From contig UWYS01000029.1 of NCBI GenBank assembly GCA_900291925.1, forward strand, positions 248,001-312,000: DNA of 64,000 nt. Reading direction: 5' to 3'. Below the pieces are notes generated by a model. The model had not been told where the DNA came from and did not search any database. It was given only the letters and a program-made list of their open reading frames with translations. The stretch comes from Thecaphora thlaspeos. Its lineage: Eukaryota; Basidiomycota; Ustilaginomycetes; Urocystidales; Glomosporiaceae. The position numbers were made by a program, and so were the translations under genes. Below, one piece after another: positions 46,001 to 57,600 of the stretch (positions are counted from its first letter, which is position 1; the number at the start of each line of letters is the position of its first letter).

Positions 46001-48969
46001 CTACTCCTCGTCGTCATCCTCCTCCATCCCTCCTCTTCCCCTCTGTAAGGCCATGGTACAGCTCTCGTACAGCTCCAGATTAAGCGCTGCCAAGAAACAC
46101 GGCACGCTCTGCCTGACTCCCCTGGTATCTAGCCAGTATTCTCTGAGACTCTGGATGTTGGCGAGACCGGAAACCTCGACGGCCTCGCCCTGCAACTTCA
46201 TCTCTCCCACATTGCCCTCGTCGCTCTTGAACACCAACGAGGTGGAAGAGCGCGACGAGCGGGAAAAGGTGGATGTGAGTTTGACTTTGCCGTTTTCGAG
46301 AAACTTGACCTTGTACCCGAAGAGGGATTGGATCGCTTCTCTAAATTCGTTGGCCTTTGCTGAAAAGACCTGCAGGATGATGGTGATGATGACAAGGAGA
46401 AGGGAAAGTGGTTCGTGATGTAAGGTCAAAGAAGCAAGAAGAGAGAATGGTGGGATGGCAACGAGCGAGACAGGGAGGGAGGGCGACGTACCTGTTTCAG
46501 TCGTAGCATGGCCTTGTCTTTCGCCTTGATGCTCTCTTGCAGTCCGGCCATGTCGAGTTTGAGGTTGTCCACCACTTCCTTTGGCACCAATGCTCCTCCT
46601 CCATCTCCTTCCGCTCCTCCTGCCCCTCCACCGCCAGAGGCAGCCAGAGCAGCACTGACTTCTTCCACCCTCTTCAACAGGCCCTCATTCTCCCTCTTCA
46701 AGCTCTCCAACGTGCTCCTCCTCAAGTCCAAATCCCGACTGACGGGATTGTCGATGAGGACCAGACACTTCTCCTTGGTCGGGTCAAACTCGCCTCTTCC
46801 CACACGGAGGTACAGGCTTTCGTTCTCGGCCGCCAGGTCCTGAGCCTCCTTCTCCAGCTGGGCGAACGCACCTTGCGACGCGGCGAGTTGACGCTCGAGG
46901 TTGGAGATCTTGTCCGTCATAGCGGTGAGGGTGGATCGTAGAGCATCTAGATCGTTCCCCTCTGCCTCGGCGTCGTGCTTCGCCTGCGTGATCGTGACGA
47001 TTTCGCGTCGGAGCGCCTCGAGATCCTGTACGAGGTTGCCGTTGTCCGTCTTGAGCTCGTCCGTCTCGGCTTCGAGCGCCTTGATGCGCTGCGCGTTGGC
47101 CGCATCGTAGGATGCCGCGTGGTTGCGCTCTTCCGTCTCGTACGTCTCGAGCATTGACTTGAGTCGGCCGATCTCGTCCTGCAGCCGAGCCTCGGTCCGT
47201 TCGGCACGCGTGACACTCGTCCGCAGCACCGAGAACTCGCTCTCGACTTTGCGCTGTTTCGCCTCGGCGTTGTTGGACTCTTCCTCGAGTTGGGCGTTGC
47301 GCGTGCGCAGCTCATCGAGCGAAGAGGTCAGGCTAGCGATCCGTGTCTCGAGCGCGGAGAGGGTGACGCGCAGCGACGAGAGGTAGCGCGGTAGCGTGGA
47401 GCGGTCGAAAGTCGTTGGTAGCTCGACTCTGGGTAGCGGCACATCGAAGTCGGCCGTAGCGGGTTGGACTCCGGCATCTCCGTCGGTGCCCTGGAGGCCG
47501 TGTTGCAGCAGCTCCTGCCAATCCTGCCGGTCCTGTTCCAGACCGCGGATCGTCGACTCGGTATCGGCCAGCTTGGCGCGTAGCTCGTCGAGCACGCGCA
47601 CCTTGACTTCCAACGACCGCTTCTCCTCCTTGAGCAGCTCGACGTTGCTAGCGTGGTGCTCCAGGCGACCGTTCTCGACAACGAGGTGGGCGTTTTCCGC
47701 CTCGAGCTTGCGCACATAGCTTGTCTGCCTGCCGAGCTCTTCGGAGATCTTCTTGCCCTCCTCGCCTCCTAGCCGGGACGACTCGCGCTCCTCGATCCGC
47801 AGCCGCTTTTCGTCCTCGACGGCGTTCTCGAGGTCCTCGACTTCGGCGCGGGCGGCACTGTACTCGTCCTTCCACCGCGTTGCCTCGGCCTTGGCGGCGT
47901 CCGTTTCGGACCGCAGGTGACCCAGCTGCGACTCGAGCGCGGTCGTCTTTGTGCGCATTTCCATCTCGAGGCTCGAGGCTCTGGCGCGCGACTCGTCGGC
48001 GTCGCTGCGCAGCTCTGCATTCTGCGAGCGCAGCTTCATCAGCTCGTCTTCCAGCGCCTTGCGCGCGATGCTCCACTCCTGCTCGCGCTCCTTTTGCGTC
48101 TCCTGCACCCTGTCCCACTCGGCGAGCAGCTCGACGCGTTGGTTGTTGTACCGGTCCAACTCGCGACACTTTGCCTCGAAATCCTCCTCGAGCTTCTTGT
48201 AGCGGCGCTCTTCCGATAGCAGCTGCTGGTCGTAGTTGGCACGGAGGATGGAGAGCTCGTACGAGGGCGACTCGGGACGCGATGTGAGTGCGGGATGAGG
48301 AAGGTCCGCCTGGAGCAGAAGGGGCGAGGTGCCGTCGGCAGAGAGGCGACGCGTTGCTGGTCGCCTCTTCGTCGCCGAGCCGTTTTGTAGCACGTCGTCC
48401 GAGATGCCAGCCGTCGATACGGTGCGTTTAGCAGCCGATCCGCCGGCGGCGGAATTCGATAGACCGAGGCTGTTGCCGAGTGTACCGCCGGGGCCGCCGA
48501 CACGGCTCGCAGCGCTGGTGTAGGTCCTCCTCTCTGGCGCGGCGTTCTGTGAAATCTGGCGTTGCAGGCCGGTACCCGCAGCAGCGCCTGCGCCTGCGCC
48601 GATGCCGATGCCGATGCCCGAGGAGCGGATACGCGACGCTGAGGGTGTCGGCGCTACAGGTGGGTCATCGGAAGCAGCTGCTGCGGCAGCTGCCGAGGAG
48701 CTGGGCGCTGTCCCAACGGACGAGATGCGCGAGGCGGGACGGTGGTAGTTTCCGAGGGGACCTTTGGAAGCGATGCCGCTGGACGATCCGGGACGAGCGG
48801 GGATTGCAGACTGCGTGTTGGAGGAGGCTGAGGGGCGCAAGCCGGGTCGAGGGATGCCAGAGGGTTCATTGGCGTTGGCGCCAGAGGTAGAGGGGCGCGG
48901 AATGCCGGTAGCACGCGTGGGGATGGACGAGCCCGTGCCGGACATGGACGTGCGGCGGCTGGGGTCCAT
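46001..48969 (-). CDS. MAD1: Spindle assembly checkpoint protein Mad1
   Basis: Two exons on the minus strand, 48969-46492 and 46369-46001, 948 aa; the 122-bp intron (GTACGT / CTGCAG) is phase 0. The start at 48969 gives MDPSRRTSMSG; upstream codons are not ATG. Residues 1-230 are Ser/Pro-rich; about 250-820 is a long coiled coil. The Mad2-interaction motif KCLVLIDNP ends at P742, followed by the conserved VSRDLDLRRSTLESLKREN. Near the exon junction is the RLK motif for Bub1 binding (MLRLKQ then VFSAKANEFREAI). The C-terminal RWD-like domain reads SLFGYKVKFLENGKVKLTS and ends FLAALNLELYESCT with an acidic tail. Mad1 sits at nuclear pores and unattached kinetochores and recruits Mad2 to hold anaphase. 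Confidence 0.93.
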
Positions 48970-49313
48970 GGTGGATCGCCCTGCGTGCAACTTTAAGTGG
49001 CTGCGCGGGAAGGAATGATGGTGGTGGTGATGGTGGTGGTGGTGGTGGCGGATAGAAGGCCAACGGGCAGAGAGGGGTGGCGCGGGCTGTTGTTGTGTTA
49101 ATTGTTGCCTCCTCCACTCTTTGCCTGCGCCGCTCCCATCCTATCGCGCGAGAAGACGCTGCAAACCTCAAACGCGCCGGCTTCCGTGCGGCAGGAAAAG
49201 TGCCTTCTCCCGGCCTCTTCTGCTGGTTGCCTTTCTTCCCGCCTCGCAATCACCTCGACACCACATCTCAATCTCGTCCTATACCACACACAGCATTTCC
49301 AAATCTATCAAAC
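48970..49313. promoter_or_regulatory. Divergent promoter, MAD1 / eIF3j
   Basis: 344 bp between two outward-facing starts. A GGT-rich tandem stretch (about 49018-49050) lies on the MAD1 side. The eIF3j side is pyrimidine-rich. Neither has a clear TATA box. Confidence 0.55.
49018..49050. repeat. TGG/GGT trinucleotide-like repeat
   Basis: A run of about ten TGG units, interrupted by TGA, within the MAD1/eIF3j divergent promoter, transcribed as CCA on the MAD1 side. Confidence 0.85.
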
Positions 49314-50684
49314 ATGAGCGACTGGGGTGCGTTCTTTTGAGCCTCTCTTCAACGCTCGTCGGCAGAACATCGCAGCTGACCCATCACGTCTTTTCTTGTG
49401 CCCCGCATCCCCTCCCCGCCTCGTACAGAGAACGACGACGAGTCCGTCCAGCAGCCGCGCGTCAAGGTTGCGCCCATCACCGCCGTCGGACGCAAGAAGT
49501 TCGACGATGAAGATGTAGAGGACCAGGTCAAGGTGCGTCTCCGCTTTTCCTTTCTGCAGAACAACCTCTGCACCCCAGCTCCGCATTGCTTATCGCCAAT
49601 CTACCCCTCTCTCTCTCTCTCCCCATATTTATGACGCTCAGGACGATTGGGAGGAGGAGGAGGAGGAGGTCGAGCAGAAGCCCGCCGCCGTCATCCCGCC
49701 CAAGAAGAAGAAGACTGTCAAGCAAAAGATCGCCGAAAAGGAGGCAGAGGAGAAGCGACGGCTGGAGGAGGGCGGAGGTGTGAGTTCCTCAGATCCCCTC
49801 TTCGACGGCTTACGTCGATCTATTGCGCGTGCGGACATCTGACCCCGCGTCTCTCCACCCTTCTCCACCTCCGCTCCCGCTCCCGCTCCCGCCGACTGAA
49901 CCGTCGAAACAGGACGATGACGAGTCTGGCTCAGAAGACTGGGACGAGACACCTGCCGACCGCCGGCGCCGCGAAAAGGAGGCGCAGCTGCGTTCGGACG
50001 TTGAGAACGCCGCGACCCTGTTCGGCACCTCTCGGATCACGGACGACGACCCGATCGCCAAGATCAAGTCGTCCATCCCTAGCTCGAAGGAAGACTTCGA
50101 GTCGCTCTCCAACCTCGTCTTTACCGAGCTCATCAAGAAGCACGCCGCCAAGCCCGGGTTCGACAAGCACTTTGCACCGCACATGATCAAGCTCCTCTGC
50201 TCGACGATGCGCGACGTCGAGATCCGAAAGACGTCGACAAAGCTCAAGGAGTACGCAGAGGAAAAGGCAAAGACCGAGAAGGAGGCAAAGAAGAGCGGAG
50301 GTCAGAAGAAGGCCGCCGCCAAGCCCAAGACGGTGGGAACCGCTAGCGCAAAGAACATGTGAGTACGAGGTGGTTCTGGCCCGCCGCCACCAGGCGTCGA
50401 GGCTGCGTCGACTGCGCCGAAGAGGCCGTCCCTTGCTGAATCTCCTTTGTTTTCTCCTGACCCGCCTGCGGCTTCATCTGGACTCCTTGCTCAGCATCGA
50501 CACAAAAGCCTGTAAGTTTCCGCTCTCACTTCCCACATTCTCCTCGCTGCCGGCCAAAAGCAGTCACAGGATGAACAAGATAAGCTGACCCGAACGTTGC
50601 CTCGCCTCTTCTTTCTTTTGCTCTCCGCCACCTGTCCTCGCAGATGGTGACGAGGCCCTCGACGACGACCTCGACTTCATGTAG
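49314..50684 (+). CDS. HCR1: Translation initiation factor eIF3 subunit j (Hcr1)
   Basis: Six exons: 49314-49326, 49429-49532, 49642-49779, 49913-50358, 50495-50511 and 50644-50684, totalling 252 codons with all phases matching. The protein begins MSDW-E-NDDES, with acidic blocks (DDWEEEEEEVEQ), a Lys-rich helix (KKKKTVKQKIAEKEAEEKRR), the core (ENAATLFGTSRITDDDPI and FESLSNLVFTELIKK), a further Lys-rich helix, and the acidic end DEALDDDLDFM typical of eIF3j. Exon 5 is only 17 nt; it is needed to link ASAKNI to IDTKAYGDEAL, and without it the last exon is out of frame. eIF3j binds the decoding centre of the 40S subunit, helps mRNA recruitment and, in yeast, 20S rRNA processing and 40S recycling. 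The final two splice junctions rest on consensus and homology of the tail. Confidence 0.9.
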
Positions 50685-51335
50685 ACCAGCGGCAGTGTGC
50701 TCACCTCTCACTGCACCTCTCACTGGCGCTTATGTTCACCGCGTAGTCCCGCACTCGAAATGCACATAGCACACGTATGCCTGCCCTGCCCTGCCCTGCC
50801 CATCCTCTACATCTTGCCCCTCGTGCCTACACGTCGCTGCTGCGCTGCCGATCATCTCACCGTCCGTCGCTCTGCCCACACCTTCCCCCGGTGCCCGCTT
50901 GAAAGAACGAGGCAGACGACGACTGAAAGACCGAGAGCGAGAGCATGATAGACCGTCTAGGACCATGGGTTTTCTCAAATCGTCCCGTCTGTCTTATCCC
51001 AGGGAAGAGGAGGATTCTTTTTTCGCTGCATGCTGTGGCAAAGACCTGCGGTGCTGACTGAACTGACTACTATATGCGGATCTCTATGGGGGTGTTGCGG
51101 CGTGGACGTGTACAGAGGGGTGTGGGGCCGAGAGAGCGCCAAGTGGCTCGACTGAAGAGTGTAGGATAACGGGGTCGTACCTCGATTGGTTGCGGAGGGA
51201 GGCGTTATTACAGAGACGGAGCGAGGCGAGACGAGGCGAGGCGAGGGAGGGGTCACGATGCAAGTAAAGAGGTGGTGGGGTAATCCGATACAAAGACTGA
51301 GCGACAAAGGTGCGAGGCGATGCGAAGTCCAGCGT
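50685..51335. other. Convergent 3' intergenic region
   Basis: 651 bp between the stops of eIF3j (plus) and the Mig1/CreA gene (minus). It includes a run of CTGCC direct repeats (50781-50799) and GAGGC repeats near 51225-51245. No coding or RNA feature is recognised. Confidence 0.5.
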
Positions 51336-53735
51336 CTAGGCTACGGCCGCCATCTCGACCTCGGGCACCGCATCGTCACGCTGGCCGCGGTGGAGCGGCG
51401 GGGGCAGGACCATGCTGATCGGCGACGTCTCGCGCGAGGCAATCGCCTGGCCGAGCGAAGGCAGCGTCGGTCCCACCTCCTTGTGCGCCGCGTGGATCGG
51501 CGTCATGCCGAGCCCTAGGCCCTTCTTGCTGCTCCTCTGCTGCTGCTGGTGGCCGTGTTTCGATCCGATACCGCGCGGCGAGTTGTTCGCACTGCCAGAG
51601 CCGCCGTGGTGGTGGACCTGCGAGTAGATGCTGTTGGGACTCGAGTCGTTGCTCCCACCGTGGCCGGCTGCACTCATGTTGAAGCTCGCGCCGTTCGAGC
51701 TCTGTCTAGAGTGCGAGAAGCCGCGCGTCGGCAGGTGTGGCATCGGCTGGAGCGTCGGCGAATTGGCGCGGCTCGCCGGGGCAGAGCGCGAGCTGTTGCG
51801 GACGTTGCGCCGGCCGTGGCCCGAGTCGCCGTAAGGATGGAAGTTGTGGTGCAGCACATGATGGGCATGGTGCGGGTGGTGCGTCCCGTCGCGCGATGGC
51901 AGCATGCCGCTGCTGAAGGGCGAGGGCAGCGTGCGCGACGAAGGATCTGCGATCAGGTGAGGAAGCGAGATCCGAGACGATCCAGCGCTGCCTCCAACCA
52001 TGCTGCCCGCGCCTCCGTCGAGGATGTCCTCGATCCTGTTCTTGCGCGCCGCAAAGGCCGGAGAGGGCCGGTCCGCCTCGCAAGGCGCGGACGGCTTCGT
52101 GGGCGTGAGGTGGTAGGCGCCGAGGCTGGCGCTACAGCCTAGCGAGCGGCCACGAGAGCCGAAGCTGTGGCTCCGGGAGAGCTTTGGTGGCATGTGCGAC
52201 GGCTGGGCGGGCGAGGTCGATGCCGAGGTCGACGCCGAGCCGCTGGCGTGCGAATCGAGCTCGACCGCCGCGGTGCTCCGCTCCCCGGACGTGCTCGATG
52301 GGATCGAGTGACCAGTCGCGGACACATGCCTCGATGTCATACCGAGCGAGGAGAGGTGGTGGTGCGACCGGGAGCGGGACGACGACTCGTGGAGCGAAGG
52401 GCCGTACGGGTGGCTGCGATGTCGGTGCGAGCCGTGGTGGCCCACGCCCGATTGGTGCGCCGGACCTTCGTGGTAGGCGCCCGCGTACGGGTGATGCGGG
52501 GGCGAGACGGCCGCGTGCGGCGAGAGGCGGGCGGACGAGTGCTGGTGTACCGGCGAGCCGGGGCGCGACGGCAAGGGGCTATTGGGCACCGTACTGGCTC
52601 CCATAAGGCTCATGTTGCGCAGCGGCCCCAGCACCGGGCTGCTCGAGGGCGTCCAGTGCGGATGCGAGCTGGCGGCGGCGGCAGATCCGACGTGCGGGAG
52701 CCTCGACTTCATGTCGTCGTGCAGGTGGTGGTCGACGTCCGAGATGTAGTCGTCGCCGCCAGGCAAGCTCTCCTCGGGCGAAAAGCGGGGCGAGTGCTCG
52801 ACGCTGCTCGGGACGCTGCTCGACGTCGAGGCGAGGTCGCCGTTCTGGAGTGGCGTCGCGTGGTAGGGGTAGTAGCGGTGGGCCAGGCTAGGGGGAGGGT
52901 AAGGGCCGCCCAGCGGAGGTGCGCCGGGCCGCGTGAATGCGCCGTCGGCAGCGCCGTACCGCCCGGAAGAAGGCCGCGAAAGCAGCGTCGAGGCGATCCG
53001 GTCGTTGGATTTGCGGTGGCAGTCGTCGTGCGAGCAGCCGGGAGGCGTGTCGCCACCGCCGGCAGCGTGGCTCGAGGCCGCCGCGTACGGCGACGAACCT
53101 GACTGCGGGTGTGCGTAGTAGCGGTCGCCGTACGAGTCGTACGTCGCCGGATGGCCGTAGCCGCTTCGGCTAAGCATCGGCTTGCGTCCCTCCCTCTCGG
53201 CCCGCTGGAGCTCGATTAGCTCGTCCGCCGCCAGCATGGCGAGCGCAGAAATCTCGCCGGATTGTCCGTGCCCGGTCGGTCCGCCTCCTCCGCCCCGCAT
53301 CTTCATCGCCTGGTGGTGGTGCTCGTGCTCATGTTCCGAGTCGCTGTCGCCCATCTCCTCGTCCCCCACCTGCCAACGCACCGCGCGTCCGCTCGTCGCC
53401 TTCTGCGAATCGGACTTCCGAGGTCCAGAGACGTGTCGCTTTCCTTCAGCAGCGTTAAGGGCGGCACCGCCCTTCTTGGGGTTGGCGTGGATGCGGACGT
53501 GGCGAGTGAGTTCGTCGCTCCTGCTGAAGCGCTTCTCGCAGCCGGGATGTGTGCAGACGTGAGGCTTCTCGCCGGTGTGGGTCCTGATGTGCCTCGTCTG
53601 ATGCTCGAGGCGGTAGAAAGCCCTCGAGCAGAGAGGGCACTTGTAAGGGCGGGGGATTTGCGATTTGTCCACAGTGTAATTGCTGGCGGTCAGGCTGGAG
53701 TGGTCGCCGCCGGCATCAGCGGCTGATTGCGCCAT
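51336..53735 (-). CDS. MIG1: Mig1/CreA-type C2H2 carbon-catabolite repressor
   Basis: Intronless coding sequence on the minus strand, 799 aa. Two adjacent C2H2 fingers lie close to the N-terminus: C33, C36, H49, H53 and C61, C66, H79, H83, with a TGEKPH linker. The finger text ([20 protein letters not shown], then [20 protein letters not shown]) is nearly that of Mig1/CreA, including the RLEHQTR and RSDELTR DNA-reading helices, which recognise GC-rich SYGGRG boxes. The remainder is a His/Ser/Gly-rich low-complexity region with a basic patch soon after the fingers. It probably represses genes for alternative carbon sources in glucose, under Snf1 control, as in related fungi. Its length is greater than Aspergillus CreA (about 415 aa) because of disordered sequence. 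A probable 5' UTR intron lies just upstream. Confidence 0.93.
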   Translation of the reverse strand: MAQSAADAGGDHSSLTASNYTVDKSQIPRPYKCPLCSRAFYRLEHQTRHIRTHTGEKPHVCTHPGCEKRFSRSDELTRHVRIHANPKKGGAALNAAEGKRHVSGPRKSDSQKATSGRAVRWQVGDEEMGDSDSEHEHEHHHQAMKMRGGGGGPTGHGQSGEISALAMLAADELIELQRAEREGRKPMLSRSGYGHPATYDSYGDRYYAHPQSGSSPYAAASSHAAGGGDTPPGCSHDDCHRKSNDRIASTLLSRPSSGRYGAADGAFTRPGAPPLGGPYPPPSLAHRYYPYHATPLQNGDLASTSSSVPSSVEHSPRFSPEESLPGGDDYISDVDHHLHDDMKSRLPHVGSAAAASSHPHWTPSSSPVLGPLRNMSLMGASTVPNSPLPSRPGSPVHQHSSARLSPHAAVSPPHHPYAGAYHEGPAHQSGVGHHGSHRHRSHPYGPSLHESSSRSRSHHHLSSLGMTSRHVSATGHSIPSSTSGERSTAAVELDSHASGSASTSASTSPAQPSHMPPKLSRSHSFGSRGRSLGCSASLGAYHLTPTKPSAPCEADRPSPAFAARKNRIEDILDGGAGSMVGGSAGSSRISLPHLIADPSSRTLPSPFSSGMLPSRDGTHHPHHAHHVLHHNFHPYGDSGHGRRNVRNSSRSAPASRANSPTLQPMPHLPTRGFSHSRQSSNGASFNMSAAGHGGSNDSSPNSIYSQVHHHGGSGSANNSPRGIGSKHGHQQQQRSSKKGLGLGMTPIHAAHKEVGPTLPSLGQAIASRETSPISMVLPPPLHRGQRDDAVPEVEMAAVA

Positions 53736-53743
53736 GTTTGAGG

Positions 53744-53852
53744 CTGCGGAGACGGGGAGAGGGAGAGGGAGAATTTACGAGAAGATAGACGAGTGTGAGC
53801 TGATGATCTATGTGACCAGGCGACGTTGTGCCTACGTTAGTCGGTGACTCAC
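53744..53852 (-). promoter_or_regulatory. Putative 5' UTR intron of the Mig1/CreA gene
   Basis: On the minus strand a good donor (AAT|GTGAGT, at 53852) and acceptor (CCGCAG, ending 53744) lie 8 bp before the start codon; the 109-bp size is typical here. A pyrimidine-rich tract precedes the acceptor. The sequence AATGTGA at the donor holds an ATG immediately followed by TGA, which would exist only in unspliced transcripts. Confidence 0.45.
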
Positions 53853-54559
53853 ATTGTACTGGTTGTTAATGAACCTTCCGGTGTGAGTGAGGGCAGGTGG
53901 ATGATCTCGGTTCGCGCGTTCTCTTTTCAAGGCCGCAGATCAAAGCCCGGGAGGAGAAGTCAGAGGCTGACACGCCGGCTGTCGAGGCTGAACGGTCCGT
54001 TGATGCGTCGAAGATAGCGGACGTCGAATGGCTTGGACGGATCGGCAGCGATCGAGTCCTGGTGGGTGACAATGGGGGATGAGGACAAGCGTGTGGCGAC
54101 GGGATGTGTCCTCAGGCTGGATGTTGCGTAGTGTGAGAGGATGCCGTCGTCGTCGGTGGTTGCTGCCTGCTCTTCTGGTAGTGGTAGTGGTGGCGTTGGA
54201 AGCGGTCGGCACGAAGCGTGGGGATGGCTGGCGGTGGACGGTGGTGGACGGTGGTGGACGTGATGGACGATGGTGGTAGTGAGAAGGGATCTCTGCTGGG
54301 TCGTCGGGTTGGACTGACGGTAGAGCGAGCGAAAGCGGGGTGAAGGCGGTGGTGGTCCGGAGCAGCGAGAGTGTGGGAGGGGGAGTCGATGGATGACAAA
54401 TGAGGCGGAAGGCTAGGCGGAAGGGAGCGTCCCGGTTTGCGGAAGAAGGGGCAAGAGATAGCGACTGGCGAAACCGAGGGGAAATCGTGAATGAGAGGGG
54501 CCCGGGGCTCTGTGTGTGAAAACTGCGGGGAAAAAGGGGGCGCTAAGAGAGAGGGCGCC

Positions 54560-54601
54560 AAATAATAATTAAATATAAAAATATAAAAATTAATAAAAAT
54601 A
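54560..54601. repeat. 42-bp AT-only block in GC-rich DNA
   Basis: Every base from 54560 to 54601 is A or T, with TAAATATAAAAATATAAAAA-type A-rich repeats on the plus strand. It is flanked by GC-rich DNA. Such blocks can be nucleosome-free promoters, replication origins or decayed repeats; none is shown. Confidence 0.85.
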
Positions 54602-54611
54602 GGGCCATGAC

Positions 54612-54643
54612 CCGACGACGACCGACGACGACCGACGACGACG
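54612..54643. repeat. 10-bp tandem repeat CCGACGACGA
   Basis: Three consecutive near-perfect copies of CCGACGACGA, starting ten bases after the AT-only block. Confidence 0.8.
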
Positions 54644-57600
54644 ATCGGCGACGGGCCGCACCCCTTTCCCCCTCTTCCAGGCAGGCACACCGAGTGGGGG
54701 CGGCCGGCAGGACAGCGGCGGCGGGTTGTCTTGTTGGCAGCGGCCGTGACGAAGTGAGCGAAATTTCCTACGCAAGGAGCGGCTGCAGAAGGTTGCAGGA
54801 AACCTGATGGCGTCGACCGTCGCGCCGGCCTGAGCTTAGCCTTACGGCTGCGTGCGTCAGACACACGGCGGGGCAGGGTGGGGTCCCGTAGCTTTCCCTA
54901 GCCCCGTGCCCCGCTGGGCTGCCTCTCGTCTCGTGTTGCCTCCCCGCTTCCCTCCGAGAAGGACCATGCGCTCACCCTCTTTCTCGCGCCGCGCAACGCC
55001 GGCGCAACAATGGAGAGAGCGGTGGAAACGGGGCGTAGTCTGTCAGCGGAGCCGTCCAGTACATACAACAAGGTCGGGCGACGGCCATTCGACCCTTGGG
55101 TCGGAATGTCGAGCGATATCGAGGGAAAGAGTACGAGAGTAGTCGTTTCTGGGGGAGAGGAAAGGGGCCAAGAAAGCAGGGGTGGTGCTGGTGGGGCCTT
55201 TCTGGGAGAAATCTCGTCGCTTCGACCGAGGGAGCGCCGGTCACCAGAATCTCCACCTCATGCCCGCGACCCGCCAGCGCCGCTGCCTAGGGAGATCCAT
55301 GTTATGTAGTCCCGTGCATCCGTCGTCCGCCGTCGTTGTGCCAGCTCGAGCCCGTACCGCTCCTCCGTCGTCGACAGAGTGGACGATGGTCTGCACCTGG
55401 CGGAGACGGACGACCGGATGGCTGGAAGGGCCGGTGAGCGAATCGATGGAATGCTCAAAGTCGGGGAACCGACAGACAAGAACTGTCGACGAAATCGACG
55501 ACAACCTCATCGTCAATATGCTACTTAAACTAAGAACCTTCACGGCGATGGCAGCTGCAAAGCGGGAGATCGCCGTCAAAAGTAGGTAGGCCAGATTTGG
55601 TCGTCGCACCCTTGAAAGTTTCTGCAAAGGGCGAGGCGGATGGACAGGCAGGCACGGAGGCAAGCCGTAGAGTGGAGGAGGCGACATTTTCGGCGATGAA
55701 TGATGCCGTGATGTGGTGGCGCCACCCCTCCTCCGCCCTCCTTGCCTACCTGCGTTGACCCTCATCTGCCGGCCGAACCCGCGGCACGCCTTGAGACGGA
55801 AGACCATCCTCTCCTGCCTACCAGCACAGGGAGACGCTGTGAGTGCGCGATCTGCAATTCCGCGTATCGATAGCCGCAAGGCCATCGCCGCTGCTGCGCT
55901 GCTCGAGCAACCTTGAGCGTGTCTACAGCGCGCTCGCACCGTGGGAGAGCTGCAAACTGAGCGCTAAAGGGCAGGTCTCGGCCCGCCTGACCCCGCAACT
56001 TGACCAGCTACTGTAGCGCCTCGCAGGGACAACAGGAGGCAACGTCGGAGGATTCCGGGTGCGCCCTGACGCTGCAGAGTCAGTGCATTTCGAATGGACA
56101 AAGGACCGCATAGCTACATAACTACAGTACACTCCGGGGCGCCAAGGACGGCAAGGTTTGCCCTTGGAAGCGGCCAAGCGGCCAAGCGGCTTGGCGACGC
56201 GGTCGCAACCGTACGTCGTGAAGGGGTGCAGGCACAGTCGGCCGGTCGGCTTTGTGAGAAGTCTGATGAGGTGGCGAAGGGGAGGGGGAACGTTGGCCCA
56301 GATAATCGGCGGAAGGAGCACGTTGCCAACGCGCCTCGGCAGGAAACATCCCTCCCCAGCTCTTCGGCCAGGCGCGCGTCGACAGAGAGAGGGAGAGCGC
56401 AAGCTACAGTAGGTTGCCGAGCAAGAAGAGCGTCGACGTCGTGGGTGGGTGCGGGGAGATCCGTAAATCGGCGCCCCGCTCCGGTTTCTCGAATCGCACC
56501 GTTGTTCGTCACCCGGTCTCGTCAGGGCACGAGCGAGCACATCGACGATTTCGTTCTGCCGGGATCGCAACTTCATTCCTATACGGCCCATAGCGCCTGG
56601 CGATGGCGACTGGACGGAGCCCTGGAGGAGTCCAGGTTGGTGGTCGAGTGAGAATGGAGCCGAACAAAAGAACGGGCGACGACGAGTTATGTACGGCAGT
56701 GGATGCGATCGGAAAGTTTTCACCCCGCCGCTTGTTGTTGACAACGTTCGAGCAAGCTGCCGTCTTTCATCCGAGCCGGAGTGGGGCATCCTGGCCTCTG
56801 CCCCGCCCCGCCCCGGTTTAGCTTCGGTCGACGTCTCGCCATCACAAACCCCTCCGAGGTGATGGTGGACCCCTTCTCGCCACTGAGCTGTCTGTCCGTA
56901 CTGTTCCGTAAGTTGGCCCGTCGTCTCAGCCGCTGTTGCCACCCGAGGGTCCTTCTCGGTCTCCGCAGAAGGTCTTGCTGAACGTGCCGGAACTTTACCC
57001 ACCTCGAGGCAAAAGTCTGGGGAGAATCTTTCTGCCACCGACCTGGAAATGGCCGATGGGATCATGGTTTTTTCTGTCTTTCCACGTCGACGCTCCCTGC
57101 CGGAAAATGTGCACCGAGCACCTCCGAAGTGACAGGTTCGCGCAGCCGTGTGAGAGGGTGGCGCCACCTGCTCGCTCAGAGAGCTCCATGTACAGGAGTA
57201 CAGTATGTACCGTATTGGTCGACAGGCGGCCTGTCACTGGTTTCGAGCAGACGAGCAATGCCGCGGCGTAGTTCGGCCTCGTTGCATCCGGCGAAAGGTG
57301 CCGCCTGGATACGAGATCGATATCGAATGCTCGCTCAAGGTTCCCTCTATCGATACTGTATCTGTCATCCCGGCGGAGTCTTTCTCTGCCGTTGTCCAGG
57401 CCGCGAGTTCCTTCTTCGTGGTTTAGTACTTACTTACAGAGCGAGACCTCCCTTACGTTTCGCAAAATGCTCATATAGAGTCAGTCACCGTCGATGTGAA
57501 CGCACAAGTAGATCATGCCTACTCTGAGACGCTGAACTTCGGTACAAAGATAAGCTGAAGGCCTGGACCAGATCGACCGGGCGCGACGGTGGGTCGGTGT

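Noticed and set aside
54112..54864. 250-codon minus-strand open frame upstream of Mig1/CreA
   Set aside because: Spans the AT-only block and low-complexity repeats; sequence looks translated from repeats, not a protein.
55923..57167. 414-codon minus-strand open frame in the gene-poor region
   Set aside because: No domain, no start context, erratic composition; also overlapped by other long frames, as expected in GC-rich non-coding DNA.
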